DNA of 9,639 nucleotides. Source: DASZHJ01 sp035263705. GTDB lineage: Bacteria > Pseudomonadota > Alphaproteobacteria > ATCC43930 > CGMCC-115725. Shown here in pieces: positions 1 to 5,896 of this stretch (its first letter is position 1; every line of letters starts with the position of its first letter). The stretch spans positions 1 through 9,639 of the forward strand of contig DATFRA010000351.1 of assembly GCA_035263705.1 (NCBI GenBank), read 5' to 3'. Below the pieces are notes generated by a model that was given only the letters and a program-made list of their open reading frames with translations, did not search any database and had not been told where the DNA came from. Made by a program: the position numbers and the translations under genes.

Positions 1-593
1 TGCGGCCGCGGCGGCTTCGGCGCTGGTGGCTTCAGGATCAGCGAGACCTTGGTCATGAAACCCGGCGCGTCGTCCTTGACCAGGAGCGGCACCGCCTCGG
101 CGATCGCCGCGATGAGCGGCGTCACCCAAGCCATCTCCTCCGCGTCGAAGTTCTGCAGCACGTAGGGCAGCACCAGCTCCTTGATACCGGGATGACCGAT
201 GCCGATGCGCATGCGCCAGAAGTCGGGCCCGATCGCGTCGTCGATCGAGCGCAACCCGTTATGGCCCGCGGTGCCGCCGCCGCGCTTGACGCGGAGCTTG
301 CCGGGTGCCAAGTCGAGCTCGTCGTGGATCACGGCGATCTCCGCGGGATCGACCTTGTAGAACCGCGCACAGGCGCCGACGCTGTCGCCGGAGAGGTTCA
401 TGAAGGTCATGGGCTTGAGCGCGATCACCCGCTCGCCCGCCACGGTACCCTCGGCGTAGGCGCCCGAGAATTTCGAGCGGAAGGGCGCAAACTCATGGCG
501 ACGGACGAGTGCGTCCACCGCCATGAATCCGATGTTGTGGCGGTTCTTCGCGTGGCGGGGCTCGGGGTTGCCGAGCCCGACGAGAAGCCGCAT
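1..593 (-). CDS. pth: Peptidyl-tRNA hydrolase (3' end cut by window edge)
   Basis: Pth cleaves the ester bond of peptidyl-tRNAs that drop off ribosomes, freeing tRNA in the cytoplasm. I translated it by hand from the ATG at 593. It starts MRLLVGLGNPEPRHAKNRHN, with the family GLGNP motif (residues 6-10), Asn9 and catalytic His19 in RHNIGF. TFMNLSG (63-69, Asn66), HDELDL (90-95, Asp91) and GGTAGHNGLRS (106-116, His111, Asn112) follow. These match the E. coli active-site set Asn10, His20, Asn68, Asp93, His113 and Asn114. 197 codons are visible with no stop; the last residues are a Pro/Lys-rich tail of the kind seen in alphaproteobacterial Pth. The start lies 28 nt after the rplY stop. The Shine-Dalgarno is weak (GAGAG, too far upstream), so expression probably depends on read-through from rplY. 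Identity is near certain; only the C-terminus is unknown. Confidence 0.97.
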   Translation of the reverse strand, partial: MRLLVGLGNPEPRHAKNRHNIGFMAVDALVRRHEFAPFRSKFSGAYAEGTVAGERVIALKPMTFMNLSGDSVGACARFYKVDPAEIAVIHDELDLAPGKLRVKRGGGTAGHNGLRSIDDAIGPDFWRMRIGIGHPGIKELVLPYVLQNFDAEEMAWVTPLIAAIAEAVPLLVKDDAPGFMTKVSLILKPPAPKPPRP

Positions 594-621
594 GGGTGAA
601 AGCGCGCTCTCGCTCGGCGTA

Positions 622-1461
622 TCAGCCCTTCGCCGGCGGCCCCTTCGCGGGAGCAGGTCCCTTCGCAGGGGCTGCGGGCGCACCCTTCGCCGGAGCAGCG
701 GCTGGAGCTCCCTTGGGAGCCGCGGCGCCCGCGGCAGCCGGTGCGCCGGCCGCGGCGCCGGGCGCAGGAGCCGCCGCGCCAGGCGCGCCCTCCGGGGGCG
801 CGCCTTCCGCCGGCACCTCACCCGCCAAGGCCGCGGCCTCGGCCGCCGCCGCCGCGGCTTGGGCTGCGGCTTGCGCCGCCGCCAGCTCTTCGCGGACCAC
901 GGTCGGCGCCGCCACTGTCGCCACCGTGAAATTGCGGGCGATCGTGGGCTTGGTACCCTCCGGCAGCTTGACGCTCCGGATGTGCACACTGCCGCCGATC
1001 TCCAGGCCCTCAAGGCTGATGTCGACCTTCTCGGGGATCGCGTCGGCGTTGCAGTAGAGCTCGATCTCGTGCCGTACCAGGTTCACGATACCGCCGCGCT
1101 TTATGCCCGGCGACTTCTCGGCATCGACGATGTTGACGGGGATCTCGACCGCGATCCGCGCGCCCGCGCCGACGCGCATGAAATCCACGTGCAAGGGTCG
1201 GTCGCTCACGGGATGAAACTGCACGTCGCGCGGCAGCGCGCGCTCCTTGCCGCCATTCATCTCGACGTGAAGCAGGCGCGCGAAGAAGCCGGGCTTGTTG
1301 ACCTCGCGGTCGAGCTCGCTCGGATCGATCGAGATCAGCACCGGCGGCTTCTTGTCGCCATAAAGTACTCCGGGCACCCGACCGTCGCGACGGGTGGCCC
1401 GGGCAGCCCCCTTTCCGGCCCGGTCCCGCGCTTCCGCGCGGATGGTGACGAGTTCAGCCAT
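622..1461 (-). CDS. rplY: 50S ribosomal protein L25 (general stress protein Ctc form) with long Ala/Pro/Gly tail
   Basis: L25/Ctc binds 5S rRNA in the large ribosomal subunit. The protein is 279 aa from the ATG at 1461. That start has AGGAG (1468-1472) six nt upstream and gives MAELVTIRAE; an in-frame TTG at 1467 sits inside the Shine-Dalgarno spacing and is unlikely. Residues 1-95 form the L25 domain (VPGVLYG at 29-35; LPRDVQFHPVSDRPLHVDF at 76-94). Residues 96-190 form the Ctc-type beta domain (VEIPVNIV, HEIELYCNAD, IPEKVDISL, LPEGTKPTI). From about 191 a low-complexity tail begins: an Ala-rich, probably helical stretch (191-214), then Ala/Pro/Gly sequence ending in several PAKG units. The tail is unrelated to the rRNA-binding fold. 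The gene follows prs (129 nt gap) and precedes pth (28 nt), a common alphaproteobacterial order. Confidence 0.96.
   Translation of the reverse strand: MAELVTIRAEARDRAGKGAARATRRDGRVPGVLYGDKKPPVLISIDPSELDREVNKPGFFARLLHVEMNGGKERALPRDVQFHPVSDRPLHVDFMRVGAGARIAVEIPVNIVDAEKSPGIKRGGIVNLVRHEIELYCNADAIPEKVDISLEGLEIGGSVHIRSVKLPEGTKPTIARNFTVATVAAPTVVREELAAAQAAAQAAAAAAEAAALAGEVPAEGAPPEGAPGAAAPAPGAAAGAPAAAGAAAPKGAPAAAPAKGAPAAPAKGPAPAKGPPAKG
626..717 (-). repeat. Degenerate tandem repeat encoding PAKG-type units at the L25 C-terminus
   Basis: On the plus strand the core CCCTTCGC(C/G/A)GG recurs at about 626, 641, 659 and 683, with a diverged copy (CCCTTGGG) at 710. Spacings of 15, 18, 24 and 27 nt are all multiples of three, so reading frame is kept. 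Translated on the minus strand they give PKG or PAKG motifs separated by Ala/Pro linkers at residues 249-279 of L25. This pattern fits in-frame slippage or unequal exchange within the tail codons. It is coding repeat DNA, not a mobile or regulatory repeat. Confidence 0.75.
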
Positions 1462-1554
1462 TTCCAACTCCTCTCAGGCTCACGTGACGCGGCGCCGGCG
1501 CGGTTTGCGCGGGCTTCTGCCGCGGGAAGTGCCGGCCTCCAGGGGTGCCGCGCG

Positions 1555-1585
1555 CTTCCGATCTGCCCGCTGTCGCGGGCGGAAG
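1555..1585 (-). terminator. Bulged GC-rich hairpin just after prs stop
   Basis: Minus-strand RNA would pair CTTCC (from 1585) with GGAAG (ending 1555), and GCCCGC with GCGGGC around the tetraloop GACA (1571-1574). This makes an 11-bp stem with one 5-nt bulge on the 3' arm. It starts 5 nt after the prs stop codon. No U-tract follows, so it is not a textbook intrinsic terminator. It could be an mRNA 3'-end stabiliser, a weak attenuator between prs and rplY, or chance in GC-rich sequence. Confidence 0.35.
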
Positions 1586-1590
1586 ACTCC

Positions 1591-2523
1591 TCAATCGAAC
1601 AGGCTCGAGACCGAGCGCTCCTCGCTGATCCGCCGGATCGCCTCGGCGATCAACGGCGCGATAGAGAGCTGGCGGATGTTGTGCGCGACCCGCACGGCCT
1701 CGGTCGCGAGGATGCTATCGGTCATCACCAGCTCCTGCAACGGAGAGGCGGTGACGCGGCCGACCGCGCCGCCCGACAGCACGCCATGGCTCACGTAGGC
1801 CGAGACCGACTTGGCGCCGCGCTCGATCAGCGCCTCGGCGGCGTTGCAGAGCGTGCCCGCGCTGTCGACGATGTCGTCCACCAGGATTGAGCGACGTCCG
1901 CCGACGTCGCCGATGATGTTCATGACCTCCGAGAGGCCCGCGCGCTCGCGCCGCTTGTCGATGATGGCGAGATCGGCGTTGAGCCGGCGCGCGATGTGCC
2001 GCGCGCGCACCACGCCGCCCACGTCCGGCGACACGATCACGAGGTCGCCGCCGTTGTAGCGCTCGGAGATGTCCTTGAGGAACACGGGCGCCGAGAAGAG
2101 GTTATCGGTGGGGATGTCGAAGAATCCCTGGATCTGCCCCGCGTGCAGGTCGACGGTGAGCACGCGGTCGGCGCCGGCGGCGGTGATCATGTTGGCGACC
2201 AGCTTCGCCGAGATCGGCGTGCGTGCCGCCGATTTTCGGTCCTGCCTTGCGTAGCCGTAGTAGGGGATGACGGCGGTCGCGCGCCGGGTCGAGGCGCGCT
2301 TCAGCGCGTCCAGCGTGACTAGGAGCTCCATCAGATTGTCGTTCGCAGGGAACGAGGTCGACTGGATCAGGAACACGTCCTCGCCGCGCACGTTCTCCTG
2401 GATCTCGACGAAGATCTCCATGTCCGAGAAGCGCCGCACGCTCGCCTTGGTGAGGGGCAAGTTGAGGTAAGCCGAAATCGCCTCGGCAAGCGGCCGATTG
2501 CTGTTGCAGGTCAGGATTTTCAT
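1591..2523 (-). CDS. prs: Ribose-phosphate pyrophosphokinase (PRPP synthase)
   Basis: Prs transfers pyrophosphate from ATP to ribose 5-phosphate, making PRPP for purine, pyrimidine, NAD, histidine and tryptophan synthesis in the cytoplasm. The ATG at 2523 gives 310 aa, the usual class I length, beginning MKILTCNSNRPLAE; the open frame further upstream is unconserved and crosses the promoter. Visible signatures are FSDMEIFVEI (32-41), PYYGYARQDRK (87-97), the PRPP synthase signature DLHAGQIQGFFD (125-136) with metal-binding Asp125 and His127, the flexible-loop KRR (190-192), and the PRPP-binding loop VDDIVDSAGT (215-224). The Shine-Dalgarno is weak (GAG about 8 nt upstream). It is the first gene of the prs-rplY-pth unit, with its own promoter at 2580-2608. 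Confidence 0.98.
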   Translation of the reverse strand: MKILTCNSNRPLAEAISAYLNLPLTKASVRRFSDMEIFVEIQENVRGEDVFLIQSTSFPANDNLMELLVTLDALKRASTRRATAVIPYYGYARQDRKSAARTPISAKLVANMITAAGADRVLTVDLHAGQIQGFFDIPTDNLFSAPVFLKDISERYNGGDLVIVSPDVGGVVRARHIARRLNADLAIIDKRRERAGLSEVMNIIGDVGGRRSILVDDIVDSAGTLCNAAEALIERGAKSVSAYVSHGVLSGGAVGRVTASPLQELVMTDSILATEAVRVAHNIRQLSIAPLIAEAIRRISEERSVSSLFD

Positions 2524-2579
2524 CCGATCTCGCCGAATGCGGGCGGTTCGCCCGGTCGCGCCCCCGGCGGCGCGCGCGG

Positions 2580-2608
2580 AATGTAACAAAGCCGACATGG
2601 CGTGTAAA
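2580..2608 (-). promoter_or_regulatory. Sigma70-type promoter for prs-rplY-pth
   Basis: On the minus strand, -35 TTTACA (2608-2603, 5 of 6 consensus bases) and -10 TACATT (2585-2580, 4 of 6) are separated by exactly 17 nt. The expected start site is near 2573, giving a leader of about 50 nt before the prs ATG. The element lies in the 127-nt gene-free interval and is more AT-rich than its surroundings. It has not been tested experimentally; the call rests on consensus match and position. Confidence 0.65.
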
Positions 2609-2629
2609 CCGCCGCGAGGCGCGCGATTT

Positions 2630-2647
2630 GCCGCGGATTTGCGCGGC
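2630..2647 (-). terminator. Short GC hairpin after the lipoprotein gene
   Basis: GCCGCG (2647-2642 on the minus strand) pairs perfectly with CGCGGC (2635-2630) around the 6-nt loop CAAATC. The hairpin begins 3 nt after the TAG stop of the lipoprotein gene. AAATC rather than a U-tract follows, so Rho-independent termination is doubtful. Its position, between the end of one transcription unit and the prs promoter, is the main support. The plus-strand copy is followed by TTT, but there is no plus-strand gene to end. Confidence 0.3.
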
Positions 2648-2650
2648 TTT

Positions 2651-3514
2651 CTAGCTGCCGCTCTGGACCTGCTCGGCCTTCTCGATGATCGCGAGGATGC
2701 CGGGTGCCGCGGCGGTGGCGACGAAGTTGGCGACATCGCCCCAGCGGCCATCGAGGCTACCCTGCGGCACAGCATTCTCCTGCTTCACCACGCCCAGTTG
2801 CTTGCCGCCGGGCCCCATGAGCGCCCAGGTGATGGCGATGTGCTGCTGCCCATTTTGTGGGCGATCGAGGCTCACGCTGCCTACCACGGAGAGCGCCTTG
2901 GCATCGCTCGGTTGCGCCGGAAGGACCGTAAGCTTGGCCTGGGTCAGCGCCGCGGTCATGGCGAGTTGCAGCGCGTCGCGCCCGTCGCCGGGCGCGCCGG
3001 TCACTGGCATCACGACCAGCTTGCGGAGCGAGGCGGTCTCGGTGGACTCGATCGGCCCGTCGTCCTGCAGCAGCTTCGCCACATCCGGTGCGGCGGCGAC
3101 GGCCAGCGCCTTGAGCGCCGCGGCCTCTCCGCGATTGACGGCGTCGAGTCTGATGGGCGCGGAGCCCGATCCCTCTCCGAGCGCGTTGCCGGCGGGATCG
3201 ACCAGATGCCAGTCGACGACGACCTTGGTGCCCTCGGCCCGGGCAGTGCCGAGCAGGCTCAGGCTGCCGCGGCTCGCGCTCTCGGCGCTCGCGAGCACGT
3301 CGAGGTCCTGGAGCGCGCTGGCCATCGCGCCCGCGAGCTGGTCGCGCGCCGCGGGCTCGAGCCCCGCTACCGGTGCCACGGAGACGCTGGTGGTATTGCG
3401 CAGGCTGATGATGGGCGCATGCCGCGCCGGCTTGTCGTCCTCGAACGGGTGCGGCAAGGGCTGACAGCCCACGAGGAGCAGGGCGAGCGTGACGGCAGCG
3501 ATGCGGGCGGTCAT
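2651..3514 (-). CDS. Predicted lipoprotein with two tandem copies of one domain
   Basis: 287 aa; no named family recognised. The N-terminus is a type II signal peptide: Arg4, hydrophobic core 5-15 and lipobox LVGC with Cys17, so the mature protein should be a lipid-anchored envelope protein. The rest is an internal duplication. Residues about 44-150 (VSVAPVAG, RDQLAGAMASAL, LSLLGTA, VVVDWHLVDPAGNALGEG) align by eye with about 166-279 (LVVMPVTG, RDALQLAMTAAL, LSVVGSV, IAITWALMGPGGKQLGVV), each ending in an Ala-rich helix followed by LL or II. The strand-helix-strand pattern is loosely like CsgG/LpoB-type periplasmic domains, but that is only a suggestion. The ATG at 3514 overlaps the small-ORF stop by 4 nt (ATGA), so translation is probably coupled. 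It is the last gene before the prs promoter; lgt, whose product would lipidate it, lies in the same cluster. Confidence 0.85.
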   Translation of the reverse strand: MTARIAAVTLALLLVGCQPLPHPFEDDKPARHAPIISLRNTTSVSVAPVAGLEPAARDQLAGAMASALQDLDVLASAESASRGSLSLLGTARAEGTKVVVDWHLVDPAGNALGEGSGSAPIRLDAVNRGEAAALKALAVAAAPDVAKLLQDDGPIESTETASLRKLVVMPVTGAPGDGRDALQLAMTAALTQAKLTVLPAQPSDAKALSVVGSVSLDRPQNGQQHIAITWALMGPGGKQLGVVKQENAVPQGSLDGRWGDVANFVATAAAPGILAIIEKAEQVQSGS

Positions 3515-3579
3515 ACCAGGGCGCAGCTCACCAACAGGCCGAGAACGAAGAGGAGAGCAAAGCCGATGAGATAAGGCAT
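3511..3579 (-). CDS. Small hydrophobic membrane peptide ORF (22 aa)
   Basis: A short ORF runs from the ATG at 3579 to the TGA at 3513-3511. It encodes 22 residues, starting MPYLIGFALLFVLG and ending SCALV, with no charged residue. It is long enough for one membrane span. LVSC at 16-19 resembles a lipobox, though only three residues follow the Cys and there is no N-terminal positive charge. Packing is the best support: it begins 6 nt after the M24 gene stop, and its stop overlaps the lipoprotein start as ATGA. No Shine-Dalgarno is visible, so it would rely on re-initiation after the upstream stop. It may be a real small membrane protein, a leader peptide for the lipoprotein, or a chance open stretch. 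I do not recognise a family. Confidence 0.45.
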   Translation of the reverse strand: MPYLIGFALLFVLGLLVSCALV

Positions 3580-3585
3580 CGGCGG

Positions 3586-4737
3586 TCAGCTGAGCGCGAA
3601 GTCGAGGCTCGCGCGCGACAACACGCGGGCGCCGGTCGCCGTCACCTCGGAGGTCCGGCCCAGGGTCATGGCGAGGCCGCGCTCGGCGTCGAACACGATC
3701 ATGTGTAGGAAGATCACCATGCCCGGTGCGACCGGCACGGGATTGCCGTGGTAGAGCATCGGCCAGTCCATCCAGTTCGGCGCAAAGGTCGTCCCGAGGC
3801 TGTAGCCGCAGGCGTTGAGGCGATGGGCGCGATGACCGAGCGCATCGAGCGCGCGGGCATGCTCATCGAACACATCGCCGAAGGTGTGGCCGGGCTTGAG
3901 CGCCGCTTCCGAGACCTGGAGCGCCTCGCTGACGGCCTTATGCATCTCCGCGAGCCTCGGATCGGCGCGGCCGATGACTAGCGTCCGCATGAGGCACGCG
4001 TGGTAGTGGCGATAGACGCCTGCGAATTCGAGGGTCAGCTGGTCGTTGGCGTCGAGGTCACGGCGGCCGCTCTTGTAGCGGCAGAGCAGCGCGTCGGGGC
4101 CCGAGCCGATGATGTACTCGTTGCCGGGGTCGTCGCCGCCGCCGCGGAACACGGCGCCGTGCATCGCCGCGAGGATCTCGCCCTCGGAGGCGCCGGGCTT
4201 CGCGAGCCGGCGCGCCTCTTCGAGGGCGGCGTCGCCGAGTTCCGCGGCTCGGCGGACATAGGCGAGCTCCGCCGGGCTCTTGACCACGCGCAAGCGGCTC
4301 ACCAGGTCGGAGGCGTCGGCGAGCGTGCAGAAGCCCTCGAGCGCGGACGCGAGCCGCTGGCCGTTTCGGGCGGTCAGGCCATAGGCCTCCCACTCGACAC
4401 CGAGGCGCTTCCCATTGCAGCCCAGCGAGGTCAGGATCGCGCGGAGCTGCTCGGCGGGCCTGGCGTCGGGCGCGTCGACCCAGATGCGGATGTCCGAGAT
4501 GACGGACGTGTGCTTCGCCTGCAGGAGGTCCGGCGCGCGGGTTAGCAGCGTCAGGGTGCCGTCGGCGCCAAGATAGAGGCACTGGAAGAACACATAGCCG
4601 AAGGTGTCGTAACCCGTGAGGTAGTACATGCTTTCCTGCCGGAACATCAGGAGACCATCGAGCCTCGCCTCGGCCATGGCGGCGATGGTGCGCCGGCGGC
4701 GGTCGGCGAGTTCCTCGACGGAGAAATGCAAGGCCAT
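3586..4737 (-). CDS. M24 (pita-bread) family hydrolase, ectoine hydrolase/creatinase-like branch, non-classical active site
   Basis: 383 aa from the ATG at 4737. An AGGAG 11 nt upstream fits this start better than the in-frame TTG at 4746, which sits only 2 nt from it. Residues about 5-140 form a creatinase N-terminal domain (MYYLTGYDTFGY at 37-48) and about 145-383 the M24 catalytic fold. The five prolidase/aminopeptidase P metal ligands (D, D, H, E, E) align with Glu237 (LTLEFAG), Cys248 (YHACLMRT), Tyr312 (CGYSLG), His345 (VIFLHMIV) and Gly360, so none is kept. From memory, ExxG...YH...RT, GYS(I/L)G and FxH are typical of ectoine hydrolase DoeA/EutD and relatives, which cleave cyclic amide or amidine bonds rather than Xaa-Pro peptides. 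The substrate cannot be read from sequence. It sits 15 nt after the DUF2817 gene, a likely functional partner. Confidence 0.85.
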   Translation of the reverse strand: MALHFSVEELADRRRRTIAAMAEARLDGLLMFRQESMYYLTGYDTFGYVFFQCLYLGADGTLTLLTRAPDLLQAKHTSVISDIRIWVDAPDARPAEQLRAILTSLGCNGKRLGVEWEAYGLTARNGQRLASALEGFCTLADASDLVSRLRVVKSPAELAYVRRAAELGDAALEEARRLAKPGASEGEILAAMHGAVFRGGGDDPGNEYIIGSGPDALLCRYKSGRRDLDANDQLTLEFAGVYRHYHACLMRTLVIGRADPRLAEMHKAVSEALQVSEAALKPGHTFGDVFDEHARALDALGHRAHRLNACGYSLGTTFAPNWMDWPMLYHGNPVPVAPGMVIFLHMIVFDAERGLAMTLGRTSEVTATGARVLSRASLDFALS

Positions 4738-4752
4738 GTGTCGCAATTCTCC

Positions 4753-5880
4753 TTACGCTGCGGCGAGGCCGGCGAGTGCCTGAGCCAGCACTTGCCGGCT
4801 GCGGAACAGCACCAGCTCGCGCCATGGCTGGGTGTCCGGAAAGAAGTGGCGCCGTAGGTTCCGCTTGATGCGCTGGGTCTCCGGCGAGGTCCAATCGACG
4901 GGTCCGCGCGCGTGCAGCACGTGGTCCTCGCGCATGGGGCTGCGTCCCTGGTCGGGGCCGAAGGTGCCAAACTCCAGCGCGGTGTAGACGACGCCATCGC
5001 CGACCCGCGGCTGCCAGAAGCTCATACCCACCGTGCCGTGCTTGGGAACGGAGGACGAGGTGCCGAGAAGCGGCACCGTCACCCCCTCGCCGTACCAATC
5101 GCGCGCGGTGGCGAGACCCGGCGCCCCTGGGTCCAGGTCGACGATGAGCTCGCCGTAGCCATAGGGTCCGAGGCCCGTGTGAAAGTCGATGACCGCTACC
5201 AGGGCGCGCGCCGGAAGCCCATAGTCGGCGACGATCCGCTCCAAGGTCTGGCGCGACCAGGTGGGCTCGGTGCCGCCGTAGAACATTCCGGTCGGGTGCT
5301 TGTACTGGCCACCACTGCGTGCGCGCTGAAGCGCGTTCCGACCGCGCTCATTGCGAAAGGCTGCGATCTTCGCTTCGGCTGCGGCGACCACTTCCGGCGA
5401 CAGGGATGGCGGCACCAGCGCGTCCGCCAGGATGTCGTATCCCGGATTCTCCGGCGGCGGCTTGGCGAAGTCGTAAAAGTTCCGGTTGAGATCGACGCCT
5501 TCCTCGGTGACGCGCCGGAGCCACGCGAAGCCGTAAGGGTTGATGGCGTGGACGTGCAGAATCGCGAGATCCGGCGGCAACTCCGTCCGAGCGGTCTCCA
5601 TGAGCCAGTCGGCCTGGCACCCCGAGCCGCAGAATCCCTCGACGCCGTGCATGGCGGAGATCGTCACCAAGAGCTTCTGGGCGCTGGGATCGCCCTGCAG
5701 CGCCACGTCGGTGGCGAGCCGCTCGCCGGTCGGACCCTTGCGGGGATTCTCGTAGGTCTTGACCGGCAGCTCCGCGCGCGCTGCGAGCGCCAGGAATCGC
5801 TCCCGGGCCCCCGTGAAATCGGGCGGGAAGATCGCCGCCGCGGCGGCCTCCGGGCTCCGTCCGTATCGCACGGTTATCAA
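4753..5880 (-). CDS. DUF2817 family M14-like zinc hydrolase
   Basis: 375 aa, a full-length member of the DUF2817 group of M14-like (carboxypeptidase/succinylglutamate desuccinylase fold) hydrolases. Zinc-site motifs are complete: HGVEGF with His78 and Glu81, NPYGFAW (114-120), LNRN (131-134, the substrate-carboxylate Asn-Arg of M14), DFHTGLG with His234 as third ligand, and LEFGTF with Glu303 as catalytic base. There is no signal peptide, so it should be cytoplasmic, acting on a small amide or peptide. The start is uncertain: TTG at 5880 has GGAG 8 nt upstream, while GTG at 5871 (three codons later) has GGCGGGA nearby; there is no ATG near. It lies 16 nt after pgeF and 15 nt before the M24 gene. 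The exact reaction is unknown. Confidence 0.88.
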   Translation of the reverse strand: MITVRYGRSPEAAAAAIFPPDFTGARERFLALAARAELPVKTYENPRKGPTGERLATDVALQGDPSAQKLLVTISAMHGVEGFCGSGCQADWLMETARTELPPDLAILHVHAINPYGFAWLRRVTEEGVDLNRNFYDFAKPPPENPGYDILADALVPPSLSPEVVAAAEAKIAAFRNERGRNALQRARSGGQYKHPTGMFYGGTEPTWSRQTLERIVADYGLPARALVAVIDFHTGLGPYGYGELIVDLDPGAPGLATARDWYGEGVTVPLLGTSSSVPKHGTVGMSFWQPRVGDGVVYTALEFGTFGPDQGRSPMREDHVLHARGPVDWTSPETQRIKRNLRRHFFPDTQPWRELVLFRSRQVLAQALAGLAAA

Positions 5881-5896
5881 TCCCGCCGCTCCGCGA

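Noticed and set aside
596..1057. Plus-strand frame encoding a glycine/alanine-rich collagen-like protein
   Set aside because: It mirrors the L25 Ala/Pro/Gly tail; the repeat DNA reads open in several frames, and the minus-strand protein is a known family.
1492..1501. GCGCCGGCGC palindrome in the prs-rplY spacer
   Set aside because: Ten-base GC-only palindromes are expected by chance at this base composition.
523..1890. 455-codon plus-strand open frame across rplY and part of prs
   Set aside because: It is antisense to two certain genes, very Arg/Gly-rich, has no family motif, and arises from high GC at third codon positions.
2498..3574. 358-codon plus-strand frame opposite the lipoprotein gene
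   Set aside because: It is antisense to the gene with a lipobox, a duplicated domain and coupling to its neighbour; the product shows no recognisable motif and is Arg-rich.
4058..5098. 346-codon minus-strand frame across the M24 and DUF2817 genes
   Set aside because: It is out of frame with both recognised proteins and composed of Arg/Ala/Pro-rich shadow sequence.
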